Origin: Methylotenera versatilis 79
GTDB taxonomy: Bacteria > Pseudomonadota > Gammaproteobacteria > Burkholderiales > Methylophilaceae
DNA length: 64,000 nt
Direction of reading: 5' to 3'
Assembly (NCBI RefSeq): GCF_000384375.1
Contig: NZ_ARVX01000001.1
Coordinates: 1,550,001 to 1,614,000 of the forward strand
The notes under the pieces: model-generated
Database searches by the model: none
Told to the model about the DNA's origin: nothing
What the model saw: only the letters and a program-made list of their open reading frames with translations
Made by a program: the position numbers and the translations under genes
Part shown: positions 52,010-61,633 of the stretch, one piece after another
Position numbering within the stretch: the first letter of the stretch is position 1
Layout of the letters: each line of letters begins with the position of its first letter

Positions 52010-52627
52010 TCAGTAATAAATTTTGGCGACAGGTAAATCGTCTAACGCTGCACAGAGCGCTTTCGCATTGCCATTTTGTGCAGTGTTGATCGCCGATGTA
52101 AACGATTTGTCAGTTTCTAATTTGTTAATGATTTTATCCATCGCCTTAATATAGGCTTTTTCCATGTAAAAATCCGGTTTAATACCTAAATCACCATTTT
52201 GCTGCGCTTGTTTTTTTACGCTGATAAATGGCTTTTCTAAATCTTTTAGTTCAGTCGAATTAATAAATACTCTGGCAATCATCTCTGCATGAAAAACGCG
52301 CAGTTGCGGGTTATAAAACATATGCGGCTCTAGCAATAAAACCACATTCGCATTCTCGCTATTTGCGCAGTGCTGAATATTTTCAAAGCGTTTTTCCAGT
52401 GATTTAAAAGCTGCTTTTTCCGCAAGCGGGCCCTTCATATGCCATACATCCAAATAGGGATGCAACAAGCGTACAGGATGCTCATAATGGGTTTTTGCGA
52501 TATGCACGGCAATATTTCCAGGTAACTTAGCATGCTGTAACGGGGCACTTTCTGCTAACGCAATATTAGCCATGAATAAGCTCATGAGTAACCAGATAAC
52601 TGTTTTAAATAATCGATTGATAAGCAT
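52010..52627 (-). CDS. secreted protein of unknown function
   Basis: I do not recognise this 205-residue protein. It has a signal peptide ending near residue 25 (SLFMANIALAESAP) and otherwise a mixed alpha/beta soluble body with two cysteines (near 87 and 191). YHPYL-like and PHMFYNPQLRVFHAEM segments stand out by their aromatic and His content; heme or metal binding is possible but not shown. It lies in a minus-strand run between a PQQ-type propeller (75 bp) and an SMP-30-like propeller (70 bp), which suggests a periplasmic role alongside them. Confidence 0.7.
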   Translation of the reverse strand: MLINRLFKTVIWLLMSLFMANIALAESAPLQHAKLPGNIAVHIAKTHYEHPVRLLHPYLDVWHMKGPLAEKAAFKSLEKRFENIQHCANSENANVVLLLEPHMFYNPQLRVFHAEMIARVFINSTELKDLEKPFISVKKQAQQNGDLGIKPDFYMEKAYIKAMDKIINKLETDKSFTSAINTAQNGNAKALCAALDDLPVAKIYY

Positions 52628-52702
52628 AATTGGTCTTAAATATGGGTTAACTTAATTGTTTTATAATAGACATTAATTTATTAAGTAATTGATTTTTAAT
52701 AA

Positions 52703-53935
52703 TTAATTTTCTTTGTATGTGATGCGATAAATGTAGCCAGCGCGGTCATCAGAAACATATAGTGCACCATCTTTACCGACAATCACATCAATCGGCCTGC
52801 CCCAAACATTGGCGCTGTCTTTCTGTTCATTTATATTCAGCCAGCCAGTGGCAAAATCTGTCACTTCAGTTGGACTATCACTATCAAATTTTACGCGCAC
52901 CAATTTATAACCGCTAGGTTTTTGGCGATTCCATGAGCCATGTAGCGCGACGACTGCATCATTTTTATATTCTGCCGGCCAGTTGGTTTTATCTAAAAAA
53001 GTAATGCCAATTGGCGTTGAGTGTGAAATAAACGTAATGGCGGGCGGTGTCGTGGTTTGGCAAAAACTGGCTTCGCCGACGAAATTAGGGTCTTGAACCA
53101 TCGATTTTAAGTTATCGGGATTCCCCCAGCAATAAGGCCAGCCATAGTGTTTGCCCGCTTCAATCTTATTCAAATGCTCAGGCGGAATCTCATCATTCAC
53201 TTTGCCATTTTTAGTACTGGAACGCATATCCGAACCATTATTCGTTGCAAACATCGCATCAGTTTTTGGCTGCCATGCAAAACTTTGGCTGTTGCGCAAA
53301 CCTCTGGCCCAAGTGGGGTCAGCGGCATGTCTGCCAAGTGTCACTAAACTGCCAGCGGGTTTTCCTTCAAGCGTATAGCGCTGGATAGTGGCGCGGGTAG
53401 CGTCTGTTTCTGTACACACATTACAACTAGAGCCGATATTGATATAAAGGTGATTATCTGGCCCCAATTTGATGGTTTTTTGCGTGTGATGGCCGAACGC
53501 TAAATTGCTGATAAAGGATTGCGGCGCTGACCATTTTTCACCATTACGTGTCAATTTAACTATGCCATCCTGATTAGCGATTAGCATGGTGTCGTCAATT
53601 AAAACCAAACTATTAGGTGAGTTTAGATTGCTTGCAATCACGACAGGCTTTTCAGCGATGCCGTCTGCATTGGCATCTGGCAACATAACCACTTGATTCG
53701 AACTGGCTAAAGCTGCGTATAAGCGCCCTTGTTTATCAATCGCCAGCATGCGTGGTTGACCATAATTTTCAGCTAATTTAGCAAAAATATTGATTTGAAA
53801 TCCAGCTGGTAATTGAATGGGTAAGTTGCTGGGCGGCGCGATAGATTCTGCACCATAAGCGCAACCAACATTAGTCACTTGGCATAATGCAAACGATAGA
53901 TACAAACCAAATTTATTCAAAAAAGCACTTAACAT
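52703..53935 (-). CDS. secreted PQQ-dependent sugar dehydrogenase-like propeller
   Basis: A 410-residue protein with an N-terminal signal peptide (through about residue 29, VGCAYGAES) and a six-bladed propeller of the soluble PQQ-glucose/L-sorbosone dehydrogenase type. Family text includes ARGLRNSQSFAWQP, NNGSDMRSS, HYGWPYCWGN, VVALHGSWNRQKPSGYK and WGRPIDVIVGKDGALYVSDD. CNVC near residue 169 may form a disulfide. PQQ and calcium binding are inferred from family, the substrate is not known. It follows fccB by 35 bp, so it probably belongs to the same transcript. Confidence 0.85.
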   Translation of the reverse strand: MLSAFLNKFGLYLSFALCQVTNVGCAYGAESIAPPSNLPIQLPAGFQINIFAKLAENYGQPRMLAIDKQGRLYAALASSNQVVMLPDANADGIAEKPVVIASNLNSPNSLVLIDDTMLIANQDGIVKLTRNGEKWSAPQSFISNLAFGHHTQKTIKLGPDNHLYINIGSSCNVCTETDATRATIQRYTLEGKPAGSLVTLGRHAADPTWARGLRNSQSFAWQPKTDAMFATNNGSDMRSSTKNGKVNDEIPPEHLNKIEAGKHYGWPYCWGNPDNLKSMVQDPNFVGEASFCQTTTPPAITFISHSTPIGITFLDKTNWPAEYKNDAVVALHGSWNRQKPSGYKLVRVKFDSDSPTEVTDFATGWLNINEQKDSANVWGRPIDVIVGKDGALYVSDDRAGYIYRITYKEN

Positions 53936-53970
53936 ATTTTACAGTCTAAAAAATTAGGTCAAATTGAGTG

Positions 53971-55287
53971 TTAAGTTAACACATCTGACCAAATATTAGC
54001 CGCCCATGCAGCAGCATATTGGCCTTCTAATTCAGATGCTTTCAGCGAAACGCCGCCACCTTCGGCTGAAATCATGATTTTTTTAGCTTCGTCATAGCGA
54101 TAAACATTGGCAACGTGCATCGCCTGTTTATCATCCACATAACTGTAGCAAGTGTTTGCAAAAACTGGGCTAGCGTCAGGTGCGCGATGCTGCATTAATT
54201 CCACAATCGCACTCGCACATACGCGTGCTTGGCTGGTTGCCATATGTGCCGATTTTGGCAACGCGGCTGAAACTGAATCACCGATCACATGAATATTCGG
54301 TGCTAATTTAGACTCGTAGGTTAAAAAATCTACTTCGCACCAACGTTTATCAATATTATTTAAGCTTAACATTTGCGCTGGTTTGCCAGCGCGCTGCGGT
54401 GGAATAATATTCAGCACATCAGCCGCCACCGTTTCAAAATCTGTTTTGACGATTCTGCTGTTAATGTCTACTTCAAGCACAACGTTGTTGGGACGATAAT
54501 CAATGATGCCAGCATAGTTCTCTGCAAAAACTTTGGTGAATAGCCCTTTTTTAGAAGTGATTTCCGGGTTCGCATCCAACACAATTACTTTGCTTTTTGG
54601 CTTGTGCTTTCTGAAATAACTTGCCACTTGGCAAGCGCGCTCATAAGGGCCGGGCGGGCAACGATAGGGCGCTTTGGGTACGTTCATTACAAACGTGCCG
54701 CCATCAGCCATGCTTTCTAATTGCTGGCGCAAGTTAACCGTTTGCCAGCCAGCTTTCCATGCATGTGGAATTTTTGTCTGTGCTTCTGCAGATTGTAAGT
54801 TAGGTAAAGTGTCATAGATCAAATCAATGCCAGGCGCAATAATCAAACGGTCGTAAGTGATTTCACCGCGCTTCATCGTTACTTTTTTATTGGTCGCATC
54901 AATGGCGGTTACTTCATCATTCACCCATTGCACGCCATGATTTTTTTGAATCAAATCGTAACCAAAAGTCAGATCGTTAATCGTCTTGCTACCGCCTAAA
55001 ACTAAATTACTTAACGGGCAAGATACAAACTGGCTGGATTTTTCAATGACGACTACATCAATACTATCCGCACTCCACATGCGGATATATTTGGCAGTCG
55101 TTGCACCAGCATAGCCGCCACCAATGACCACCACGCGGCCGATTGCGGATTTGGGCTTATTCATGACACAGCCACTGATTAACGGATAACTGGATATTAC
55201 AAGGCTGGCCGCACCAGCGGTTTTAATAAAATCACGACGACTTTGATGTGGTTTTTTATCGACTAAGTCTGGCTTAGATTTAGTCAT
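53971..55287 (-). CDS. fccB: flavocytochrome c sulfide dehydrogenase-like flavoprotein
   Basis: A 438-residue FAD protein of the FccB/SoxF family, probably oxidising sulfide or another sulfur donor in the periplasm. A Tat signal is seen (QSRRDFIKTAGAASLV). FAD binding is at VVVIGGGYAGATTAKYI; the family hallmarks SCPLSNLVLGG and the cysteine-bearing YRCPPGPYERACQVASYF follow, with the latter holding one Cys of the redox disulfide. The C-terminal FCSD domain is intact (YAAAWAANIWSDVLT). It overlaps fccA by eight bases, so flavoprotein and cytochrome form a coupled pair. The physiological substrate cannot be fixed from sequence. Confidence 0.93.
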   Translation of the reverse strand: MTKSKPDLVDKKPHQSRRDFIKTAGAASLVISSYPLISGCVMNKPKSAIGRVVVIGGGYAGATTAKYIRMWSADSIDVVVIEKSSQFVSCPLSNLVLGGSKTINDLTFGYDLIQKNHGVQWVNDEVTAIDATNKKVTMKRGEITYDRLIIAPGIDLIYDTLPNLQSAEAQTKIPHAWKAGWQTVNLRQQLESMADGGTFVMNVPKAPYRCPPGPYERACQVASYFRKHKPKSKVIVLDANPEITSKKGLFTKVFAENYAGIIDYRPNNVVLEVDINSRIVKTDFETVAADVLNIIPPQRAGKPAQMLSLNNIDKRWCEVDFLTYESKLAPNIHVIGDSVSAALPKSAHMATSQARVCASAIVELMQHRAPDASPVFANTCYSYVDDKQAMHVANVYRYDEAKKIMISAEGGGVSLKASELEGQYAAAWAANIWSDVLT

Positions 55288-55702
55288 GATTGCCCTTTAA
55301 AGTTTGCGGCTTTAATATTTGCGATTTAGGGCTAATTGCGGTGATTGGTTTTTGCGCTGCAAAATATTCCGCTAGTTGATGGATTTCCTCTACTTGCAAA
55401 CCTTTAGCATGGCGATGCATCACTGTGGCTTGTCTGTCGCCATTTTTAAAGGCCAGCATTTGTGTGATGAAATAGTTTTTATCCATGCCTGCCAAAATAG
55501 CATTTCCAGCTAGCGCATTACCATTAGTACCGTGGCACGCTGCACATGAAGCAGCCAATGTGCGAATGTGTAAATTGGGAGCAGATAAAGGAACATCCTC
55601 AGCGGCCATGCTTATTAAAGACAAGCTTGTTACAGGCAAAACCGCTAAGGATAGTAGGATGAAACTTGAAACTGATTGTTTTTTCAGTATTTTGTTAATC
55701 AT
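55280..55702 (-). CDS. fccA: periplasmic c-type cytochrome, partner of fccB
   Basis: A 140-residue exported cytochrome. The signal peptide ends near residue 33 (SLISMAAEDVP). One heme motif, CAACHG near residues 53-58, and the downstream Met in MHRHAKGL gives the sixth ligand. This is a monoheme form, smaller than the diheme FccA of purple sulfur bacteria. It overlaps fccB by eight bases. A CRP/FNR-type dyad lies about 60 bp upstream, at -41.5 relative to a predicted start, so expression may respond to oxygen or carbon state. Confidence 0.9.
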   Translation of the reverse strand: MINKILKKQSVSSFILLSLAVLPVTSLSLISMAAEDVPLSAPNLHIRTLAASCAACHGTNGNALAGNAILAGMDKNYFITQMLAFKNGDRQATVMHRHAKGLQVEEIHQLAEYFAAQKPITAISPKSQILKPQTLKGNHD

Positions 55703-55732
55703 TGAGTGTTCATAGTTTCAATTAAAAACACC

Positions 55733-55775
55733 ATTTTAAACAGGTTAACTTATTTTTATTGTGACTTGCATCACG
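55733..55775 (-). promoter_or_regulatory. CRP/FNR-type site and -10 of the fccA operon
   Basis: TGTGACTTGCATCACG (55760-55775) matches the CRP dyad TGTGA-N6-TCACA but for the last base. On the minus strand TAAAAT (complement of 55733-55738) is a -10; the predicted start near 55726 puts the dyad centre at -41.5, the class II activator position. Which CRP/FNR-family protein binds cannot be told. Confidence 0.5.
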
Positions 55776-55845
55776 CTTAAATCGCACTTAATAATCAAAC
55801 TGAGATAGTAAAAGATTAAAAATTAAGTGCGTTTAGAAAATACTT

Positions 55846-56337
55846 TTAGAAACATTTCTCTTCTACACAGCCATCATCTTTAACGCCAAGTGATGTCAGC
55901 AATTTAACCATTTTTTCACCGCGCTCGCCTTCATCTCTCATCACGCGAATAATTGAGATGTCGCCTTTCATTTTTTTCTGAATATCGGCACCATTTTTAG
56001 CTAGGTAATTCACGATATCGTCGTAATTATCAAAAGCTGCTAAATGAAATGCCGTCATTTTTGTCGCTGGATGCACATAATCTAAATCTGCACCTTTTTC
56101 TTTCAGATATTTGACCATTTCAAATTGGCCCTTAGTTGCGGCCATTTGAATAGGTGACCAAGCAAAGAATTTTTCATTCACCACTTTTGGATCTTTAGCG
56201 ACATATTGTTTGACGACTTTCAAATTACCTTTACCGATTGCATCAGTAAACTCAACAGATTCATCATCTGTCATTGCGAATGCGTGCATGGATAAACTTA
56301 AAGCCAACACTGCAAAAAGTGCTTTTAATTTGTTCAT
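55846..56337 (-). CDS. exported ankyrin-repeat protein
   Basis: A 163-residue protein with a signal peptide (cleavage after about residue 20, LSMHAFAMTDD) and three to four ankyrin repeats (FFAWSPIQMAATKGQFEMVKYL, TAFHLAAFDNYDDIVNYL). The C-terminus has two cysteines in DGCVEEKCF. It should be periplasmic. The ATG at 56337 has GGAG ten bases upstream; a TTG at 56352 lies inside that ribosome site and is not the start. It lies 110 bp downstream of purL, and 143 bp before fccA, probably with its own promoter. Distinct from the longer ankyrin protein at 44101. Confidence 0.85.
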   Translation of the reverse strand: MNKLKALFAVLALSLSMHAFAMTDDESVEFTDAIGKGNLKVVKQYVAKDPKVVNEKFFAWSPIQMAATKGQFEMVKYLKEKGADLDYVHPATKMTAFHLAAFDNYDDIVNYLAKNGADIQKKMKGDISIIRVMRDEGERGEKMVKLLTSLGVKDDGCVEEKCF

Positions 56338-56447
56338 TCTAATAATCTCCAACCTTTAAAATTTTTGTTTGGCAAAATGCCTTTTGAATAAAACTAATAT
56401 TATTACAACGTTAACTACACATGAACCATACCACTAAAATTAACGTA

Positions 56448-59400
56448 TTAATCTACGTATTTTCTGGCATTTCGGAACATTCTCATCCAAGGTGCATCTT
56501 CTGTCCAACTATCAGGACGCCATGAATGTTGAACTGCTCTAAACACCCTTTCAGGATGTGGCATCATAATACTAAACCGTCCATCTTGGGTGGTTAAGCC
56601 CGTGATTCCTAGCGGCGAACCGTTAGGGTTAAACGGGTAAATTTCAGTTGGCGTTGACGCATTGTTCAAACCAATCGCATTTTCAACAAAGCGCATCGTC
56701 AACAACTTTTTATCCAGCACATTGTTGACAGCCGATTGTGAGATAAATTCCGCAAAGCCTTCGCCATGTGCAACAGCAATCGGCATGCGGCTTCCAGCCA
56801 TACCATTAAAGAAAATAGAAGGTGATTCTAGTACCTCTACCATCGCCACACGCGCTTCAAACTGTTCCGATTTATTTTTAACAAAATGCGGCCAATGTTC
56901 AGAGCCGGGAATAATGCTGTGTAAATTACTCATCATTTGGCAACCGTTGCACACGCCAAGCGCGAATGAATCGGTGCGATTAAAGAATGCGCTGAATTCA
57001 TCATTGGCGCGGTTATTAAATAAAATCGATTTTGCCCAGCCTTCGCCTGCGCCTAAAACATCGCCATAACTAAAACCGCCACAAGCCACTAAACCGGCAA
57101 AATCTTTTAATTTAACGCGCCCGCTGATGACATCGCTCATATGTACATCGACACTAGCGAAACCTGCGCGGTCAAACGCAGCCGCCATCTCTACTTGGCC
57201 ATTCACGCCTTGTTCACGCAGAATCGCCATCTTTGGTTTGACGCCTTTATTGATATACGGCGCTGCGATATTTTCATTGATATCAAAGGTTAAGTGCGCG
57301 TGTAAACCCGTATCGCTCACATTTAATATGCGGTCATATTCTTGTTGCGCACACACAGGATTATCGCGCAGGCTTTGCATGCGATAAGTCGTTTCAGACC
57401 ACATGCGATGCAGATTAACGCGACTATCAGCAAAAACAGGCTGGCTATTTTGAGTGATGTTGATTTGATTTAAGTTGGTAACTGAGCCGATAACATGCGT
57501 ACTTAACGACTTGAATTGTGTTAAAACTGCATCAACATCTGACGCGCGCACTTGAATCACAGCGCCTAATTCTTCGTTGAATAGCGCACTGGCGATATCA
57601 CCTTGCAAGTCAGCAATGTCAATATCGATACCACAGTGACCTGCAAAAGCCATTTCTACTAAAGTGGTGAATAAACCGCCATCGCTTCTATCATGATAAG
57701 CCAGCAATTTGTTTTCGACATTCAATTGTTGAATTGCGGCAAAAAACGTAGTTAACTGCGTTGGATTATCCACATCTGGTGCTGTGTCACCAATCTGACC
57801 ATAAACCTGCGCCAAACTGCTACCGCCCATACGATTTTTGCCATTACCTAAATCGATTAAAATCAGTTTGGTTTCGCCTAAATCGATGCGCAACTGTGGC
57901 GTTAATGTTTTTCGCGCATCTAAAGTATTGGCAAAGGCTGTCACGACTAATGAGATAGGTGAGGTCACCGCTTTTTTGGTATCGCCATCATCCCAGACAG
58001 TTTTCATGCTCATAGAATCTTTGCCGACAGGAATGCTAATGCCAAGAGCAGGGCATAATTCCATGCCAACCGCTTTTACCGTTGCAAAAAGTGCCGCATC
58101 TTCGCCTGCATGTCCTGCAGGTGCCATCCAGTTGGCGGATAATTTCAAGTTGCTGATGTCATCGATGGCAGCGGCGGCGATATTGGTAATCGCCTCACCA
58201 ATCGCCATACGGCCAGAAGCTGGTGCATCAATCAAGGCGATTGGCGCGCGTTCGCCGATAGCAAATGCTTCGCCAACATTGGTTTCGTAACCTGCTAAAG
58301 TGACTGCAACATCGCTAACGGGGATTTGCCACGGTCCGACCATTTGATCGCGCGCGATTAAACCAGTGACCGAGCGGTCGCCGATAGTGATTAAGAACGT
58401 TTTATCCGCGACGCCTGGTAGCCTTAAGACGCGGCTGACAGCATCTTTTAAATCGATTTTTTGCGTGTTAAAAGTGGTTAAGTATTTGGCTGCCGTTTTC
58501 ACGTCGCGTGTCATTTTGGGCGGTTTGCCAAGTAAAACGCTTAAATCCATATCAACAGGATTATTATTAAAATGATTATCGGCGACGGTTAAATGTCGCG
58601 CTTCGGTGGCATAACCGACAATGGCAAACGGACAGCGCTCGCGCTCGCACAAGGCTTTAAAATGCGGTAAATCTTCTTGCAGAACTGCCATCACATAACG
58701 TTCTTGCGATTCGTTGCTCCAAAGCTCGCGCGGTGACATGCCCGGTTCTTCATTATGTACATCTCGAATTTGAAAAGCTGCGCCAACTTTTGCGTCATTC
58801 ACCAGTTCAGGGAATGCATTTGAAATACCGCCAGCACCCACATCATGTATGCTTAAAATAGGATTTTTATCACCTAATTGCCAGCAGCGATCGATCACTT
58901 CTTGCGCACGACGTTGCAATTCAGGGTTGCCGCGTTGTACGGAATCAAAATCCAGATTTTCAGTATTGCTGCCGGTATCCATGCTGGATGCCGCGCCGCC
59001 GCCTAAACCAATCAACATCGCTGGTCCGCCTAGCTGAATAAGTGCTGCGCCAGCTGGTATAGCATTTTTATGCGAATGTTCCGCTGAAATATTACCTACA
59101 CCGCCAGCCAGCATGATTGGTTTGTGATAACCACGAACTTCAACATTACCATTCGAATCAGCAGCTTCCAATTCAAACGTACGGAAATAACCTGCAATAT
59201 TCGGGCGACCAAACTCATTGTTATAAGCAGCGCCGCCTAAAGGCCCATCCGTCATAATCTGTAACGGTGTGGCGATTCGACCGGGTTTGCCATATGGTGC
59301 TTCCCAAGGTTGGGCAAAGTCAGGAATATTCAAATTCGATACTGAAAAACCGGTTAATCCCGCTTTCGGTTTAGAGCCAACACCGGTTGCGCCTTCATCA

Positions 59401-60368
59401 CGAATCTCACCGCCTGCACCAGTTGCCGCACCCGCGAAAGGTGAGATAGCAGTCGGGTGATTATGCGTTTCTACTTTCATCAAGTAATGTGTATCTTCTT
59501 CTTTAAAACCGTATTCACCAGCAGCATTTGGGTAAAAACGCTGGGTTTTTTGACCCGCAATAATAGAAGAGTTATCTGAATAAGCAACAACAGTATGGCC
59601 AGGATTCAGCTTGTGCGTATTGCGAATCATGCCAAAGAGTGAAATATCTTGCGCTTCACCATCAATCACCCAATCGGCATTGAATATCTTGTGCCTACAG
59701 TGTTCAGAGTTCGCTTGTGCAAACATCATCAGCTCGACATCGGTCGGATTGCGGCCGATTTTGCTGAAGTTTTCAACTAGGTAATCGACTTCATCTGGCG
59801 ATAGCGCCAATCCCATTTCATTGTTCGCTTTATTCAGCGCCGCTGTGCCGTCTTTTAAGATATCGATACTATTGAATGGTTTAGGTTGTGCGCTGTGAAA
59901 TAATTTCTGCGCATCATTTAAATCACCTAATACGGTTTCTGTCATGCGGTCTTGAATGATGGCTTTTAGTGCATTTTTTTCAGCATCATTCAATGGCGTG
60001 TTATTTACTGTAGTCACGTAAAACGCGATGCCACGTTCAATACGTAATACGCTACTTAACCCGCAATTATGGGCAATATCTGTAGCGCGCGACGCCCAAG
60101 GTGAGATAGTGCCAATGCGCGGTACGACTAAAAACAACTCACCAACGGGCTCTTCTAATTGTGCTTGCGGACCGTAAGTGAGAATCTGTTTAAGCGATTG
60201 TTGCTGTGCATCGCTCAACGGCGCTTCACTAAATGCAAAATGCACAAATTCCGCATAGATATGCGTAATGCTGGGCGCTGATTGTTTTAAGGTGGCGTAA
60301 AGTTTATCGAGACGGAATGGTGATAAGGCAGGGCTGCCGCGAAGGCTTAAAAATGAGGTGCTGGGCAT
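56448..60368 (-). CDS. purL: phosphoribosylformylglycinamidine synthase
   Basis: PurL converts FGAR to FGAM with glutamine and ATP in purine synthesis. The 1306-residue single chain carries all parts of the large proteobacterial form: N-terminal PurS-like domain, a linker, two synthetase halves with [18 protein letters not shown] near residue 215 and [14 protein letters not shown] near 300, and a C-terminal glutaminase. Its cysteine lies in [11 protein letters not shown], with the His/Glu in [10 protein letters not shown]. No separate purS/purQ is needed. The preceding 216 bp contain several inverted repeats. No neighbouring pur gene is present. Confidence 0.97.
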   Translation of the reverse strand: MPSTSFLSLRGSPALSPFRLDKLYATLKQSAPSITHIYAEFVHFAFSEAPLSDAQQQSLKQILTYGPQAQLEEPVGELFLVVPRIGTISPWASRATDIAHNCGLSSVLRIERGIAFYVTTVNNTPLNDAEKNALKAIIQDRMTETVLGDLNDAQKLFHSAQPKPFNSIDILKDGTAALNKANNEMGLALSPDEVDYLVENFSKIGRNPTDVELMMFAQANSEHCRHKIFNADWVIDGEAQDISLFGMIRNTHKLNPGHTVVAYSDNSSIIAGQKTQRFYPNAAGEYGFKEEDTHYLMKVETHNHPTAISPFAGAATGAGGEIRDEGATGVGSKPKAGLTGFSVSNLNIPDFAQPWEAPYGKPGRIATPLQIMTDGPLGGAAYNNEFGRPNIAGYFRTFELEAADSNGNVEVRGYHKPIMLAGGVGNISAEHSHKNAIPAGAALIQLGGPAMLIGLGGGAASSMDTGSNTENLDFDSVQRGNPELQRRAQEVIDRCWQLGDKNPILSIHDVGAGGISNAFPELVNDAKVGAAFQIRDVHNEEPGMSPRELWSNESQERYVMAVLQEDLPHFKALCERERCPFAIVGYATEARHLTVADNHFNNNPVDMDLSVLLGKPPKMTRDVKTAAKYLTTFNTQKIDLKDAVSRVLRLPGVADKTFLITIGDRSVTGLIARDQMVGPWQIPVSDVAVTLAGYETNVGEAFAIGERAPIALIDAPASGRMAIGEAITNIAAAAIDDISNLKLSANWMAPAGHAGEDAALFATVKAVGMELCPALGISIPVGKDSMSMKTVWDDGDTKKAVTSPISLVVTAFANTLDARKTLTPQLRIDLGETKLILIDLGNGKNRMGGSSLAQVYGQIGDTAPDVDNPTQLTTFFAAIQQLNVENKLLAYHDRSDGGLFTTLVEMAFAGHCGIDIDIADLQGDIASALFNEELGAVIQVRASDVDAVLTQFKSLSTHVIGSVTNLNQINITQNSQPVFADSRVNLHRMWSETTYRMQSLRDNPVCAQQEYDRILNVSDTGLHAHLTFDINENIAAPYINKGVKPKMAILREQGVNGQVEMAAAFDRAGFASVDVHMSDVISGRVKLKDFAGLVACGGFSYGDVLGAGEGWAKSILFNNRANDEFSAFFNRTDSFALGVCNGCQMMSNLHSIIPGSEHWPHFVKNKSEQFEARVAMVEVLESPSIFFNGMAGSRMPIAVAHGEGFAEFISQSAVNNVLDKKLLTMRFVENAIGLNNASTPTEIYPFNPNGSPLGITGLTTQDGRFSIMMPHPERVFRAVQHSWRPDSWTEDAPWMRMFRNARKYVD

Positions 60369-60471
60369 GGGCTGTAAGCAACTGAAAGAGTTAAAAAATT
60401 AGCGTTATTTTAACAGAAAGCGTAAGCGCTATTCTGATTAAATAGTTTAAATTTAAGCTTAGTTAATCATT

Positions 60472-60491
60472 AAGTATTAAGGAAAATACTT
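60472..60491. repeat. 7-bp dyad AAGTATT/AATACTT
   Basis: AAGTATT (60472-60478) and AATACTT (60485-60491) flank AAGGAA, followed on the plus strand by AGTTTTT. It lies near the nested dyad at 60513-60569 in the purL upstream region. Confidence 0.35.
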
Positions 60492-60512
60492 AGTTTTTAG
60501 ACACTTGAAAAG

Positions 60513-60569
60513 CGTCAATCGTTATTTAAAGATAACTTTAAAGAGCTAACTTAAACTGAACGATTGACG
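60513..60569 (-). terminator. nested inverted repeat after the FTR1 gene, possible terminator
   Basis: An outer 11-bp dyad, CGTCAATCGTT (60513-60523) with AACGATTGACG (60559-60569), encloses an inner 7-bp hairpin TTTAAAG-ATAA-CTTTAAA (60525-60542). On the minus strand the outer stem is followed by CTTTTC. It starts 16 bp past the FTR1 stop codon. The nested form is more elaborate than a simple terminator. Confidence 0.5.
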
Positions 60570-60584
60570 TTGAAACGATTTGAT

Positions 60585-61373
60585 TTAATGGCTACTGACT
60601 AATTTTGATGCATTTTTACTGGTTAAGAAGCTGTACGCTAAGAACGCCAACGGCACTAAAACCAAGCTGTAAGAAATCCAAGCGCCGACGCGGCCTTGAG
60701 GGCCGAAAGTTTCGGTTGCGGCGTGCCAGTAAGCATTATCGATAATGCCTAAATTAGCTACTTCAATTGATTCGGTATATTCGTGAAACGCATAAATAAG
60801 CAATTGAATTGAAAATATCACCATAAACGCAGCGGTTACTTGGAAAAATAAGCCTAAATTGATGCGATGGCCATATTTGCTCCATGCAGCAGCCACAGCA
60901 CCAGCAACGATTAAACCTAACACGCCACCAACGACTAAATTAGTGCTGTCATTACTTTGCGCTAAAGAGGCGATCATGGTTGCTGCTTCTAAACCTTCGC
61001 GGCCAATCATCAGTAATACAAAGGCAAATATTGCGGCTTTTGCACCGCTGCCAGGGTTAGCAACGGCTTTATCAATTGCACCAGTAATCTCACTTTTCAT
61101 GTGCTTGCCCATTTTTAACATATGCATCGTACAGCTAATCACTAAAATGGCGGCTGTTAATGCTAATGTGCCCTCCCAAAATGGGGTGAGTCCACCAATT
61201 TTAGCCAATGCGATACCCAAGATAATACAGGCGATAATTGCGACGTAACAGGCGCTGCGTACAGATGGAATGAGTTTTTCGCCACCCGTTTTAGTTAAGT
61301 AAGCAATGGTGATTGCAATGATTAGAAAAGCTTCTAAACCTTCTCTAAACGTAATCATAAGGGTTTCAAACAT
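60585..61373 (-). CDS. FTR1 family iron permease
   Basis: A 262-residue inner-membrane protein with seven hydrophobic segments. Both REGLE iron-binding motifs are intact: R10-EGLE-A at the start and GREGLEAATMIASL near residue 122. Such permeases carry ferric iron (after oxidation by a partner cupredoxin or peroxidase) in EfeUOB- and FTR1-type systems. No efeO, efeB or multicopper oxidase gene is adjacent, so its partner must be elsewhere. AGGA lies seven bases before the ATG. The 260 bp upstream hold no gene; only an AT-rich region with a weak, unconvincing Fur-like stretch. Confidence 0.9.
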   Translation of the reverse strand: MFETLMITFREGLEAFLIIAITIAYLTKTGGEKLIPSVRSACYVAIIACIILGIALAKIGGLTPFWEGTLALTAAILVISCTMHMLKMGKHMKSEITGAIDKAVANPGSGAKAAIFAFVLLMIGREGLEAATMIASLAQSNDSTNLVVGGVLGLIVAGAVAAAWSKYGHRINLGLFFQVTAAFMVIFSIQLLIYAFHEYTESIEVANLGIIDNAYWHAATETFGPQGRVGAWISYSLVLVPLAFLAYSFLTSKNASKLVSSH

Positions 61374-61567
61374 GGTAATTCCTGATAAATAAATCGGTTA
61401 ACTATTGGGCAGAATTTAAAATTTATTCTGATTGAATCAAAATGTTCTAGATGATAATAGTTCTTGATTGTCGCATATTTTATTCGGTTAACAATTGAGT
61501 GAGCTGAAAATATTTGTATGGTTTATTTACAATGCCTAGTTGCATTGGATAACTAAATCATGGCAAT

Positions 61568-61597
61568 AAAAAAGCCTGCGATTGCAGGCTTTTTTAT
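61568..61597 (-). terminator. bidirectional terminator after the parvulin gene
   Basis: AAAAAGCCTGC pairs with GCAGGCTTTTT around GATT, with an A run and a T run on the flanks. It lies 37 bp beyond the stop codon of the parvulin gene. Confidence 0.9.
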
Positions 61598-61633
61598 TAT
61601 GTAAACACTTACCTAGAGTGAATTAGGTAGCGC

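Noticed and set aside
61440-61485. GATGATAATAGTT, resembling part of a Fur box upstream of the FTR1 permease
   Set aside because: Only one half matches and the 7-1-7 arrangement is not met; iron regulation is plausible for the gene but not readable here.
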